Both the position numbers and the translations under genes were made by a program. The notes below the pieces were generated by a model, which worked only from the letters and a program-made list of their open reading frames with translations, searched no databases and was not told where the DNA came from. From the NCBI GenBank assembly GCA_024114885.1, contig CP099431.1:124001-188000 (forward strand): a DNA stretch of 64,000 nt, written 5' to 3'. Positions 39,059-51,600 of the stretch are shown here, in pieces (positions within the stretch are counted from its first letter, which is position 1; each line of letters begins with the position of its first letter). Source of the stretch: Septoria linicola (lineage: Eukaryota > Ascomycota > Dothideomycetes > Mycosphaerellales > Mycosphaerellaceae).

Positions 39059-39780
39059 TGCTCGAGCTGTCTACAAAGACCCTCGTGGAACTCAATGACC
39101 TGGACTTAGGACCACAAGCGTCAAAGTCGCCACAGCATGGAGCTTGCATGTAGTGCGTTGGCGATGATGGCAGAAAAGGTGGTCAGCACGATGTCCGTGA
39201 ACAATCAATGCAAGCAGAGCGTCTCACGCATCGTTTGTGCGCGATTGAAGCTTTGCTTCTACCAAGAAATGATGCCACGGACCTATCGGCTGTTCCTCAA
39301 GTCGAGCCGCCTTTCACGAAGCACGTTCTCGAGAGTTGTCGCGTCAGACGGGTTGCGGCATTAGACAGATCTGACTACAACGCGATCTGGTGCCTAGTCG
39401 CCGTAGACGATTCTTCCGAGACGAAAACCATCCTCAATATGAGCTGTTTCATGTATATGAGAAGCAGATCCTCCAGTACAGACCAGCGTGTCACAAAAGC
39501 GACAATCATCGTTCTCAGCGCACGACGCAAAATTCACAGGCAATCTCACATGGCTCGGCAAGTACGACGAGATCATTGGAGGCGTCTCAAAAGTGGTACT
39601 GGTCACTCACTTTCATCACCCAGTGCCATTCTATTCCTGTCCGGTCTCACTTTAAGCCAAGACATGCTATATATTCTTTCCCAATCTGCCTCCTCGTTGA
39701 AACAGTGTTCATCTTCACTCCTTTCACTATCTCACGCTCCGATTATCTATAGGAAGTAGATACAAAAGCACATTTCTATC

Positions 39781-40981
39781 ATCGCTTACTCAACTCCTCT
39801 ATAATCTAACTACCGAAATCCATTAGAGCCAATCATACGCAAGTAATATAACGGAACTAATCTAAGGACCTTCTCGACTCTACTAAGTAAGACTTCGAGT
39901 AGAGAGCTCTTAATATAGTATAAGCTAACGTATCGGCACGTCTACTACTAGTAATCACTACTATTTAGTCTATTACTCCCTCTTTAAACGCGTTTAGTAT
40001 CGAGATACTACTAACGACTTTATTATACTAGTTATTACCTATAGTAAGATAGTAGCTAGAGCCGGTCGGAACTCCTATATAGCTCCTCCTACTCTACTCT
40101 CTTTAAGTAGAAGTTTCAGCTTTAGCTTCTTATACTATATCCTCGTCGCGCTCTTGTTCTCGTAGTAGGTATATACTACGATATTTAAGATAGCGAGGAC
40201 TAACGAGATTATAGAGACTCTAAGAGTAAGGAGTAGATAGAGTAATTAGTTATCTCGATTTCGTCGAGACGATCTATTAGAATAGAGAGGATTCCTATAG
40301 AAGTATAAGGAAGTCGTTTCGATTAGTAGAGTAGGAGGAGTATTAAGAGAGAGAGGAGTAGAGAGCTAGTAAGTAGAGAGTATACGAGTAGAGCCGAGGT
40401 TAGTAGAGAAGAGAGTAGGAGTAGAGGTAAGAGATCTTAAGATCTAGATAAGAGAGATAAAGAGAAGAAGAGAAGATAAATAGGAAGTAGAACGTCGAGA
40501 TAGAGTATATAGAGTAATAAGTAATACTTCTAAAACCTAAAGAGACGAAGGAGGAAGAGTAAAATATTAGTATCGGACTAGAATAGATCTTAATAAGGAT
40601 TTCGAAACTTAAGATATATAGATATAATAGAGATATATTAAGATACGAAATAATAAAAAAATTTACTTAAACGAGGTTAGTAAAGATCGTATTATTACCT
40701 AAGATAGCCTATCTATCTAAAAAGAGTAGAATAGGCCTCGCGAGTCGAGAAGGAAGGTTAAGGCTATTAACCTTAAGCTATACTAGGAGTAGCTAGTAAT
40801 AGTCAGGATAAATAAGTCGAGAGAGTACGATCTAGTCGAATTAAGATAGATAAGTGTTTCTAGTATATATTATTATAAAGTATTAAGAGTTTAGTAAAGC
40901 TAAGATCGATATATAATACTAGCGATAGATATATAACTTTTATAGGACCGCTTGAGACTATCGATATTAGAGGTTAAAGTC
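39781..40981. other. RIP-saturated DNA with a strongly purine-rich stretch
   Basis: CpA/TpG is depleted from about 39780 onward. At about 40230-40560 the plus strand is an almost pure run of A/G (gag, agag, aggag blocks). It may be a RIPed charged, repetitive coding region, a simple repeat, or part of an element 5' region. No domain was seen. Confidence 0.4.
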
Positions 40982-41463
40982 ATAGAAGTTGAATAATAAA
41001 TAGCTATTTAGAGGATTTAATTTATTTAATCGTTAAATAAATTTAAATACTTTAGCCTCTAAATATTATAAATATTTAAGATTTAATAGGAATAGTAGTA
41101 CTAATCTACTTAGCGCTAAGCTTAGCCTATACTCTTATAGATAGCTATTAATATACTATCCGTATTACTAATAAGTACTAAGTCTAAGCGTACGTTTAGT
41201 AGCGCTAGGCGTACAATTCTATAGATACGCTCGTAGCTTAATAGTACTACTATAACTTAGTCTAAATATACTAAAAGTTAGTAGAAGTTAGGTATTACTA
41301 AGATTATAGTAGATAGCGCTATAGAATAAGTTATTACTAATACGTATATAGATAATTATTAAATATTTAGAGTAAATATTATAATTTAATTAAGTAATCA
41401 AATTAAATCTAAATCTAAATCTAGGTTATTAAATAATAATATTTAAGATTTAACTTCTATAGT
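40982..41463 (+). repeat. Left copy of a ~480-bp repeat with inverted ends
   Basis: Starts ATAGAAGTTGAAT and ends TAACTTCTATAGT. It is a direct repeat of 55575-56050, the two copies differing mainly by transition changes and a few small indels. Its ends are inverted relative to each other (ATAGAAGTT / AACTTCTAT). It could be an LTR of an older element or a short TIR element (MITE-like). This copy is RIPed throughout. Confidence 0.75.
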
Positions 41464-42517
41464 ATAGATAGCTATTCTAGTAGATATAAGAGAGAGCTAA
41501 GTTATTAAGAGAGGAGAGGTTAAGAAAAGATAAGCTAGCTCTTATAAGAGGACTATTATACTAGAAGAGGTATAGGTATAAGAGCTACGAGCTAATTAGA
41601 GAGGTTAAAATAAATAGGGCTAGGACTAAGAAAGTAGTCGATTATATATAACTATTATAAATCTGTTCTACTTCTTTTATAAGAGTCTCTATTACTATAA
41701 CGACCTTTTTCTATTTCTTCTCTTATTATAAGTAGACGACTAAGGTAGGAGATAGTAAGGAGCTAACGAAGTAGCTATAGATAATACGAAGCGTTTACTA
41801 GCTAGTATAGCTATATAGAGAGGTAACTAGTATCTAAGAGTATATTATAGTAGTACTTCGCGAACTATTAGTAGTATATACTAATAATCCTTCTAGGCCT
41901 TATAGGCTCGCTATTATCTATACTAATCTTACCTTCTATCCTTACTATAAAAATATAAAGGTTCTTATTATATATATATAAAGATCTAACCCTATTAACT
42001 TAGAACTACGTAGTACTACGTACGTAATAGCCTTCGCGTCTTAGTAAGTAATAGTACCTTTATAGTAGGCTATAAGGGTAATAGGGACTAGATTAGTATC
42101 TCGTTAGTAGATAAGGTCGGCGTATCTCTACGTACGAGTAGCTACGGCTTTCTACAAACTTATAAGTAGGCTATAATTTCTATTATAAAGCTAAGTACGC
42201 GTAGAACTTACTATAGCCCTATTTTACCTTCTTTCTCTTTAACTACTTTAACTTACGATAACGATTATAGGTCTTAAGATTACGCTTACCTTAGACGAAT
42301 ATATAAAGTAGTTTAATAGTATAGTAATTACTATAAAGCTTAGTACTATCGGATACGGAGTCTATAGTAATATATCGATATTATAAAGAGCGGTAGTATA
42401 GAAGGACGATTTATTTATAAATAGGAGTAAAGAGTCTATATATACTAAGAGTAGTAGGTTACGTATCTATTCTTTTTTTTAGCGTACTCTTAGCTAATTA
42501 TTTTTAGACCTTGTTTT
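41464..42517. other. RIP-saturated interior between the ~480-bp repeat and the Gypsy element
   Basis: Unassigned. If the Gypsy element is removed, this stretch joins 55514-55574 and forms about 1.1 kb bounded by the two ~480-bp repeats. There are T-rich runs at 42471-42522, the site where the Gypsy element inserted. Confidence 0.45.
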
Positions 42518-42522
42518 TTTTT

Positions 42523-42694
42523 TATAAAAGGAGTATATAGTAATATATAGAGCGCTCTCCTAATAATACTATTAGGATATCGTAAGACTAATTCTTACCT
42601 TCTTTCGGATATATACGTATACTATAATTATACTATACGCTAAGCCTACGAGCCTAAGGCGGATCTTAACTTTTAACCTTACCTAGCTCTTATA
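42523..42694 (-). repeat. Gypsy 3' LTR
   Basis: 172 bp, the partner of 55337-55508, abutting the purine-rich tract at 42695-42711. Confidence 0.88.
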
Positions 42695-43049
42695 ACTATC
42701 TCCTCTCTCTAAGAGAGCTACTTTTAGCGATAACTCTTACTTTATAGGTTATATTCTAGGCTTCCTATTTAGTCTTATAATATACTTTATATATTCTACG
42801 CCTATCGCGTCTCTAGCGCGTTATATCTACGAACCTTTAGCGTATTACGTAAATCCGCGCTACGAAGTAAAGAGTTACTATACGTATTACGTTTACGTAG
42901 TAATATATTCCTTACTATAGCGACTACGATTCGTAGCTCGAGCGTGTTCTTAAAAACTCTTTTAACTCTCTCTTAGACTTTCTTTCTACGCGTATAATAT
43001 TTTCTATATCCTTAGTAAAGCTAGTATCTCTATACGATTACTATACTAC

Positions 43050-43897
43050 TAACGTAAGTATAATACTACCGAAACGTACTAGAGTCGTAGTCTCGAACTA
43101 CCTACTACGTACTATTAACGATATTAGAGGCTATAGCGATATTAATATCTACCTCTACTATATTAAATATACCTATAATAGTATAGCTTTTCGAATACTC
43201 CTTAACTACGCTTTACCTACTAACGGACTACGTATAGATAACGAGCCTACGTATAATAGGGTAATAAAGCCTAGCTAGAAGGTTAAGTATTAGCACTATA
43301 AGCGCTAATACTACTATTATAAGCGTATTACTAATAGAAACCTTAAGTAGTAGGCGCGCTACGTACTATACTACTACGAGTAGCTAGAGACCCTTCTAGA
43401 GGGTATACGTAAAGAGTAGGTAAAGCGCTACCTAAAAAGCCTCTATATCTCTATTAAGACTACTAAGAGGGTCTTTACTAGTAATAAGAGTAAAGCCGTT
43501 AGCGGCTAGGATACGCTACGTAAGGCGAGCGCGCTCGCCTCGTAGGTGACTAGTACGATGTCCGTTATAGGTCTAGCGGAGATCTAGCGCTAGTCTAACT
43601 TTATAGTAGCTATATTTAAGCTATAGTACGAGGTATACCTACTTTTCCTATATAATCTCTCTATAATACTAATACTCTTCGTAGACTAACTATATAGTAG
43701 GCGCCTCTAGCGACGCCCTAGACGCTACTATAGAGGTAGCTTACCTCGAGAGTAGTAACTAGGAGGAGAGTAACCTCTTAGAGGACGCCGTGTCCGACGA
43801 GGAGGTAGAGGTAGAGAAGGATAAAGATAAGGACGTAGAGAGCGTTACTAGCGGCGGAAACGCTAGCGACGACGCGCTCTCTATAGACGATAAATAA
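43050..43897 (+). pseudogene. Antisense accessory ORF inside the Gypsy element
   Basis: On the strand opposite to pol, between the chromodomain and the 3' LTR, one frame reads protein-like for over 200 codons with only TAG/TAA interruptions (LPKRTRVVVSNYLLRTIND, then QLETLLEGIRKEQVKRYLKS written with stops read as Gln). A second frame completes it with an uninterrupted acidic tail (LLEDAVSDEEVEVEKDKDKD, then NASDDALSIDDK) ending in TAA at 43895-43897. The frame change falls near 43633-43700, where intron-like signals stand (GTATAC, branch-like CTAAC at 43686-43690, TAG), but phases differ by one. The frame extends upstream toward 42850 less clearly. I recognise no domain. It may be an accessory gene of the element, or a host or other sequence captured between pol and LTR. 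Confidence 0.45.
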
Positions 43898-44229
43898 GCG
43901 TTTCGCTCGCTACCTACTCGCGCCTCTTATACTCTACTCGCGCCTATATAGGCTATAGTTAGATTCTTACTTCTTACCTATAGGCACTATACGACCTACT
44001 TAGTAGGCGTATATAAATAATATAGTTTACGCTTCGATATATCCTAAATACCTTAGTAATTTTATTACTCTCTTAAATTTAAAGTTTGCTTCTAAGTATA
44101 AGTTTAGCGCTTAGTACTTAGTATCGCCGTATTAGTACCTTAGCGTATTAGTACCTTAGTACTTCTATCTTACTACGCGCTCGCTTACGTACTACGCTTC
44201 GAATACGTCTAGTACTATATAGCTACTAA

Positions 44230-47200
44230 TATATTCTTTAGGTTCCTACTAGTCGTACTCTTTAGGCTAGCTCTACTAGCGGATTAAGTACTAGCGTACG
44301 CCCTTTCTTACTCGAGTTCTAAGAATCTTCTTAACTTCCTATTTACTCTAGTAGTCCGCGAGTAGTATACTCTCTACCTACGTCTCGCTACTCTTCTAAG
44401 GTTCTAGAAGCGATATATAAAATACGTTATAGATAAGAGCGTCTAGTAGTAGGGCTAAGTAGTACGCCTACTTCCCTACTACGTTAATTATCTTAAAAGG
44501 CCTAGTAAACTTATCTACTAACTTCTTTAAAAAAACCTTTAATCGTAGGTTCTTTATCGATAGTAAGACTATATCGCCGACCTTATATTCCTTAGCCTAA
44601 TACCTATTATTAAAGTACCTAGCCTACGCCTCGCTTACTTCTCGCTAGCGTTTACTTAGCGTCTTATAGTTCTTCTTTAATCTTTCTATAGCTTCCTTAG
44701 TAGCTAGTACCTCTCTTTTAGGAAGCGCGCTCTAAGCTTCTCGCCTACTCGTTACTAGCTCTAGATTAAAACTATATAGCGCTATAAATAGTAATACCTT
44801 TAGTATCGTATACGTACTATTATTATATACGAACTCGGCTTATACTAATAGGTCTACCTAGTTATCTTATTACTCTACGTAGTAGATACGTAGGTAAGTC
44901 TTAAGCGTCTAATTCGCTCTTTTAGTTTACTTGTCCGTTTATAGATAGAACGCTATACTTAGCTTACGTTTTATATACGCCTCGTAGTAGAAGTTAGACT
45001 AAAACTAACTTGTAAATATAGACCCTCTATCGCTAATAATGCCTATAGGTATACTATAATACCTAATTACTTCTAATATTAAGACTTCTATAAGGTTACT
45101 ACTAGTATACCTCTTTATAGTTAGGACAAAGATAACTATCTTTATATATCGGTCGATAATAACTAGAATCGTATTATATACGTATACTCCTCGCTTACTT
45201 AGTAGAAGGTCTATAATAAAATCCTAAGTTAATTCTTAAAATAGACGATCTAGTATAGGTAGCGTAGTTAGCTCGCTATATAGCCGATAGCGACGCGCCT
45301 TTACCTTCTAGTAACTCCTATAGGATTCTACGTATTATACGATATCCTTAGTTATCTCTAGCTACTAGTACTTCCTTCGTACTAGTAAGATAGTCTTATC
45401 CTTACTAAAATAGCCTATAAGGGTATTATCGTAATATATACGAATTACCTACGTCTATAAGGCGTAGTCCTTAGGTACGTATAGTAAATCGTCTACCTAG
45501 AGGTTTCTCTCTCTTATAGTATATTACTCGAACCGGCTACTATTACTTATCGTTTACGAGTATACTACGCTTGTACTTAGCTTAGCCTATACTAGCGTAC
45601 GAGTATATCTAAGGATTAAGTCTAAGATATTTACGTATAGCTTTTCGCCCTTAGCGATTATACCTACTACTTATATAGGCGTTAAAAACTACTACTATAG
45701 GTTAGAGTTAGTACTTCTCTCTATTAAAGAATACTATTCTTTATAAGTCGTATAGATACGAGCTACGAGTAGTCCGCCTACGTCTCTCGTACTCTAATTA
45801 TCCTATAGCTATAACTTAGTCTATAGAGTAGGTAGAAGGTTAGTTACCTCTACTACCTCCTTAGCGTAATCGCTACGCCTTAATAGCGCGTCGGCTAGGT
45901 TTCGCTTACCTACCTAGTACGTTATTATAAAGTCGAATAGGGCTAGGAATATAGCCTAATAGGCCTATCTACTAGTTAACTTCTTTACGCCTATAAACCT
46001 ACGAAGGTTAGTATAGTCGACTAGTACGTCGATCGTATATAGAGCGCCTTCGAGGTACGGCCTCTATACTTTAAAAGCCTTAACTACTATAAGAAGCTCT
46101 TTATCGTATATCTTATAATTATACTCTATAGTAATTATCTTCCTAGATATAAATATAATAGGGTACTATTTAGACTCGAAGAGTTAGCTAAGGATTATAG
46201 TAATTACGTAATTAGAGGCGTCGCTTTCGATCTATAACCTAAGCGTAAGGTTAAAGTACCTTAGTAGCGGTACTATAGAAAAACGCTTTTTTAACTTAGT
46301 AAACGCCTACTCCTCCTATATAGTCTACTTGAGTAGGCTCGGCTTCTTACCTACTACGGCGCTCTTAGATAACGCTATAAGTAGAGATACTACTCTAGAG
46401 TATTTAAAAATAAAACGCTAGTAGAAGTTAGTAAACCTAAGAAAGGATTAAACCTCTATAAGCGTTATAGGCGTTAGCTACGCCGCGATTACGTCTATCC
46501 TACGTAGATCTATCGTAACCTCTCTAGTTATTACTATAAAGCCTAGGAAATCGACTTCTTTCTACTAGAATTTATACTTCGCTCTTTAAGTATAGAGTCC
46601 GAACTTCTAAAGACGTATAAGCACGTCGTATACGTCGCGTACGTAGTCTACGCGGCTCTTACTATAGATAAGAATATTATTAAGGTATACTACGTAGTAC
46701 GTATCGACTAAACCTACTAAAGTATAGTTAATATACGCCTAGAACGTAGCTAGAGCGTTAGTTAGGCTAAATAGTATTACCTTATACTAGAAGTAGCTAT
46801 AGCGCGTACGGAACGTAGTCTTCTAGTAGTCGCTAGGCTTAATACGAATCTAATAGTATATATCTATAAGGTCTAGGGTCGTAAACTATATAGCTCCTAT
46901 AAGCCTATCTAGTATTTCGCTAATTAGAGGAAATAGGTACCTATTCTTAATAGTAATTTCATTTAACTCTTAGTAGTCGATATATAGCCTTAGTTTACTA
47001 TCTTTCTTTAGTATAAATAGAATAGGCGTACTCGCCTTACTAACGCTACGCTCGATCTAATCGTACTTAAGGCCTATAGTAAGGTATTTCTTTAATTCCT
47101 CTAGCTCCTTACCCGACTAGTAATATAGCGGCCTAAATAGTAGAATAGTACCTAGGCGTAGTTTAATTATATACTCTACGCTATCTACTAGCTTACTCCT

Positions 47201-48103
47201 TATTTCTTCTATCGAGTTTAGAATATTAGAGAACTATTAGAACTTAGAGAGAAGAGAGTTAAGCTCTTCGCCTTCGCCTATCTTACTTATTACTACTATA
47301 TATATAGTTAGTATATACTTCAAGTCCTTAAAAAACTTATAGGCTTCTCTAACCTTAACGTTTTTAAAAGTATCGCTATAAGTCTACTTATCTAAGCTAC
47401 TATCGACTCGTATACGATAAGTACGCCTCTATAGCCGACCTAAGATTATATTAGAGATTAGTATATCGTAGGTATAAAAGATTATACCTACTATATACTC
47501 TACTCCTATAGAGTCTACGAGCCGTACGCGTATATAGTATACGCTATAATAATACTCTAATTCTCTAGTAAATAAGGTAGCTAGAGGTAAGGTAGTATTA
47601 GTTCGAGCTATAATACTATATTATAAGACAAAGGATCTTAATACTACGTTAATATTAGTAGTATTATTAAAAAGGAATTAGGCTAGCTTAAGCTTATCCT
47701 ACGCCTCGACTATGTCTTCTAGGTAAGTCGTATTTACGACTTATATAGAGAGGTATATATCGCTACTAAGCTCGGTATCTAGAGATCGTAGTTTTTCTCT
47801 AATACCTTCTCTTTTTTTTAGCGTCTCTATAGTAACCTTACGTACTAACGGCTTCTTACTATCGTCTCGAGCGCTTTAGTTAGAATAGATAGAATCGGTA
47901 CTAATATACCTCTTCTACTTATAGCTATAGTATTTTAAATACTTATAGCCTATAATAGAGCGAGTAGAACCTTTATCGCTAGAGCGACGCGTACTATTCC
48001 CTCCTAGACTATCGTTACGTCTACGCGTAGAAGCGTCGCTCTCTACGCGTTTACGCTTTAAGTACGTGTCGCGCTCGTAGTCTCTATTACTCTAGCTTCT
48101 ACT
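44230..48103 (-). pseudogene. Gypsy pol relic with C-terminal chromodomain
   Basis: Read on the minus strand. The RT part at about 46890-47010 reads LRLYIDY, ELNEITIKNRYLFPLISEIL (consensus IDYRELNKVTIKNRYPLPRI), then TTLDLIDIYYQIRIKP, TTFRTRYSYFQYKVILFSLT and VVYLNNILIYS, with YLNN at 46676-46687 in place of YLDD. Integrase should occupy about 44650-45700. Its GPY/F end at 44460-44600 reads YKVGDIVLLSIKNLRLK, DKFTRPFKIINVVGK and IYNVFYIA. A chromodomain follows at about 44235-44345 (VKKILRTRVRKGVR, YLIR, PKEYD, EPKEYI; consensus ...YLVRWxGYPxEYDTWEPxENI). This domain order defines a chromovirus; the chromodomain targets integration to heterochromatin in the family. Inactive here. Confidence 0.85.
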
Positions 48104-48108
48104 CTAGT

Positions 48109-48385
48109 TGTTAAGAATATATCCTAGATAGTTAGTCTAGATATAGACTTCTAAGCATAGTTCTAGATACCTAAGGCATCTACCTAAGGCTTAGCAAGAG
48201 GTATATCTTACTTCTCTTTCTTCTCTTCTTAGATAACTAACTTAATCAACTTTGTATTTAGTTCCTAGCATATTACTACTATACTATATATATAAGTTAG
48301 TTTAAGATTAATCCCCTATTCTTCTTTACTACGCTATACCCTCCTTAATATTATATAGTATATAATACGCTCTCCACTTTTAATA
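48109..48385 (+). repeat. Copia-3 5' LTR
   Basis: 277 bp, TGTTAAGAATAT...TTTTAATA, followed at 48386-48400 by GGTTATAAGCCTAGG, a diverged form of the primer-binding site seen in the other two copies. Confidence 0.92.
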
Positions 48386-48699
48386 GGTTATAAGCCTAGG
48401 TTTATATACTAAATAGGAGTAACCTATGTTAGTATAGGTTACTTATATCTCTTATAGTTTATAGAAAACATTTAGGGCCTAGAAGTTTCCCTAACTATAT
48501 TACTAACGAAGCTAGCTTATACCTAGTAGTATATAAGTTAGTAAAGATCTCTATAAGATAGTAGTGTGTTTCTACTTTATTAATACCTGCCTAGTTCTCT
48601 ACTATTGCACCTAGTATCACTAGAGTTAGAAGAGGCCACCTAGCCTTCCTACTACCTAGTAGTAGAAACTCTACTAAGAGAGAAAGATCTAAGTCTTAG

Positions 48700-51600
48700 T
48701 AATTTCCTAAATACGAGGAATCCCTATCTCTTAGAGCTAGTCTCTCTACTATAAGAAATTACTCTTCTCTAGAATCCTTAGCTAGTCTAAAGTATTCTAC
48801 TAATTATTTATTCTATTTACCTATTTCTATAATAGACTAAGAGGATAAGAAGAGCTAAAGGATTCTAATCCTAGATAGAACTAACTAGAAGAAATAGTTT
48901 AAGCTATAGATAGACAAGCTAGAAGGAAAGGACTAGTTCTAGGTAATTAGCTAACTAATTGTTAGAGGGAACCTATATACAGTTTAGTAGGACACTAGTC
49001 TCTAGATATATATTACTTAGAATTAACACTTCTTAAAAGACAATATAGTATATAGGTTCAGCATTAGATATAGTATTAGTAAAGATAATAAGATAGAGCT
49101 AGAGATATAGTATATTACTATACTAGTAGCTAAGATATAGGTGATTCTCTAGAACAAGTATAATAGAGTCCTAAAGTCCTATACTATAGGTCTGATTAAG
49201 TAGTTTATTATATTTAGGATATTACCTAATAAGATAATTAGAGAAGTATAGAGATACCTTAGAGGCCTAGGTAAGAGGATTACTAAGATTGATCCTTAGG
49301 AAGCTTACTACTAGAGCTAAGAGAAAAGGCTAAAACATCTCCTATAGTCCCTACCTATATTATACTAAGTAGCTAAGGATGCTATTATAACCTAACTATC
49401 CTTAGATATAGATACTGTTCTCCTTCTACTTAAGTCCTAAGAGGTAAGAGATAATCTAGATAAGATAGATATAGGTCTAGCTATATTCTATTCTAGGTAG
49501 CCTTACTAAGGAAAGTCCCTACTAATATACTAGCTCTATAAGAAAGGGAAGTACTAGTTAAAAGATTGTCCTAACCTCTCTACTACTAAGAAACTATCCT
49601 AGTAAAGAAATAGTACTAAGAACTAGAAGGACCCTTAGGGATTATTCCTTAGAGGGAGGATTAGAAGATCCTTTTTACTAAGGAATACTAGATATATTAA
49701 GAAAGCTGTCTATAAGTTATTATTATATAATAAGCTAAAGAAGGTTGTCTAGAAAATAGGTAAGTAGCTTTAGAGGATAGAAAAGTCTAGAAAGCTTTTA
49801 AAGAAAGGATTTTTAGCCTAGGAGTCTAGTTCTAGTTCTGATTCTAGAACTTACTCTAGTTCTAGAAGTAATAATAATTCCCTATTAGAAGATAATAACT
49901 AAGATAAGTTAGCCTATTCTATAATTAAGGCTAAAAGCAAGTTATTACTCTAAGAATAGCTCTTAGATTCCTATACCTTATCCTATATAACTAACTAACT
50001 GTCCTTCTTTAGATTAGTAAAGCTACTAAGGAAGAAAGTATAGATTAAGGTAGGAGGAGGATACCTCTATATAACCTACTCTAGACTAGTATAGATAAAG
50101 GGAATCTTAGGAGAAGAAGTTCTACTTAATAGGGTACTATTTGTTCCTAATCTTAGAGTAAATCTTGTGTTATAGGATTAGTTTAGTAAGCAATTTAGAG
50201 TCTAGAAGCCTGATTTCACTCTTACCTCCCTAGATAGCTAAATAGTTATAAAGACCAAGCTAGTTAGAGGTGTTCTATTTGTTAGTAAGATATTACCTCT
50301 CCTATAGGAAAAGTTATATTACTTACTATATAATCCTATAGAGGTTAATAATGCCTATACTACTCTATTAGAGAAGGATCTAAAATAGTAGGAGCTATAG
50401 TATAGAAGATTTACATACTTTAGAAGAGGGTTACTCTTAAACCTTTATAAAGTTACTAACCTAAAGGAAAGAATTCTAATCCCTAACTAGGAAGAGTATA
50501 AGTATAGAATCTATATAATAGGTAAGATAAAGAAACACCTAGGCAAGTCTATTAAGAGAAGACCTAAAAGACTAGCCCTTATATTAGTAGATATCTATAG
50601 ACTATTACTATTATTAGTAAAAGGTTTTATATAGTAGCTTAAGATTATTAATAACTTCTTAAGAAAGAAATAGGCATTTCTACTCAAGGCTAGATTAGAT
50701 ATACTAACTACTCTTTAGAACTAGAGGATTAAGGTAGAAAGGTAGTTAGTAGTACTCCTTAAGTCTATAAGAGCTAACAATACTAGAGAGATTACTACTT
50801 TAATTAAATAGTAAGAGAAGGACTTTAGAATTACTCTTAAGCTAACTAAGGCCTATAATTCACTCTAGAATAGAGTAGTTAAGAGGTCTATCTAAATATT
50901 AGAGGCCTCTATTAGAGCAATACTTAAAGAAAGTAAAATGCCTATTAAATTTTAGCTAGAAGCTTTTAAAGTATAAGTATATATAAGGAACAAGCTCCTA
51001 AATAGACCTGATATTAAGAGATTCAAGCTCTTACCTAATAAGGCTTTTAATAAGATCAAACTAATAGTCTCTTACCTTAAGGTATAGGGATATAGAGCTA
51101 TAGTATATATGGATATAAGAGTATAGCCTTAGTAGGTAAGAAGTAACAAACTAATAAATAGAGGGAAGGATACTATGTTTATTAGATACTATAATAATAT
51201 AGTAAAGGTATAGAAGTTCTAGGAGCTAGATATAAAGGCTATTAAGTAGTATACTAATATAATCTTCTTTAAAGATAAGCTAGGTAGAGAATTGGACTTG
51301 AATATTAAGATTAAGAATCTCCCTAGTTCAGCTCTAGAAAGAAGACCTATTAGAAGGCTAAGAACTATTAGCTAGCCTACTCTACAAGCTAGTAAGAGTA
51401 CCCTAGGTGCTCCTAGTCTAGGCTAGTAGAAGCCTCCTCCTCCTTAGCTATTAGTATAGGTTTAGGAAGGAAAGAAACTCTTTATATAACTTCTACCTCT
51501 ACTAGAAGATATAGGAGAGTATAGAAAATTCCTAGACTAAGAGAAAGTTAAGAAAGAATCTAAGAATTCTATCTAAGAAACTATAGAGATAGATTATAAG

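Larger units (their letters stand above)
31801..39780. other. GC-balanced island with only broken coding fragments
   Basis: Dinucleotide use is normal, so this is not RIPed DNA, yet there is no frame long enough to be a convincing gene. Protein-like fragments switch frame or strand every few hundred bases (see separate entries), with candidate introns of only 24-27 nt, too short for fungal splicing. The simplest reading is a stretch of old, decayed genes; multi-exon genes that I cannot assemble by eye are the alternative. A 16-bp unit (tgtatcactgcctcct) is repeated in tandem at about 32270-32301. Confidence 0.45.
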
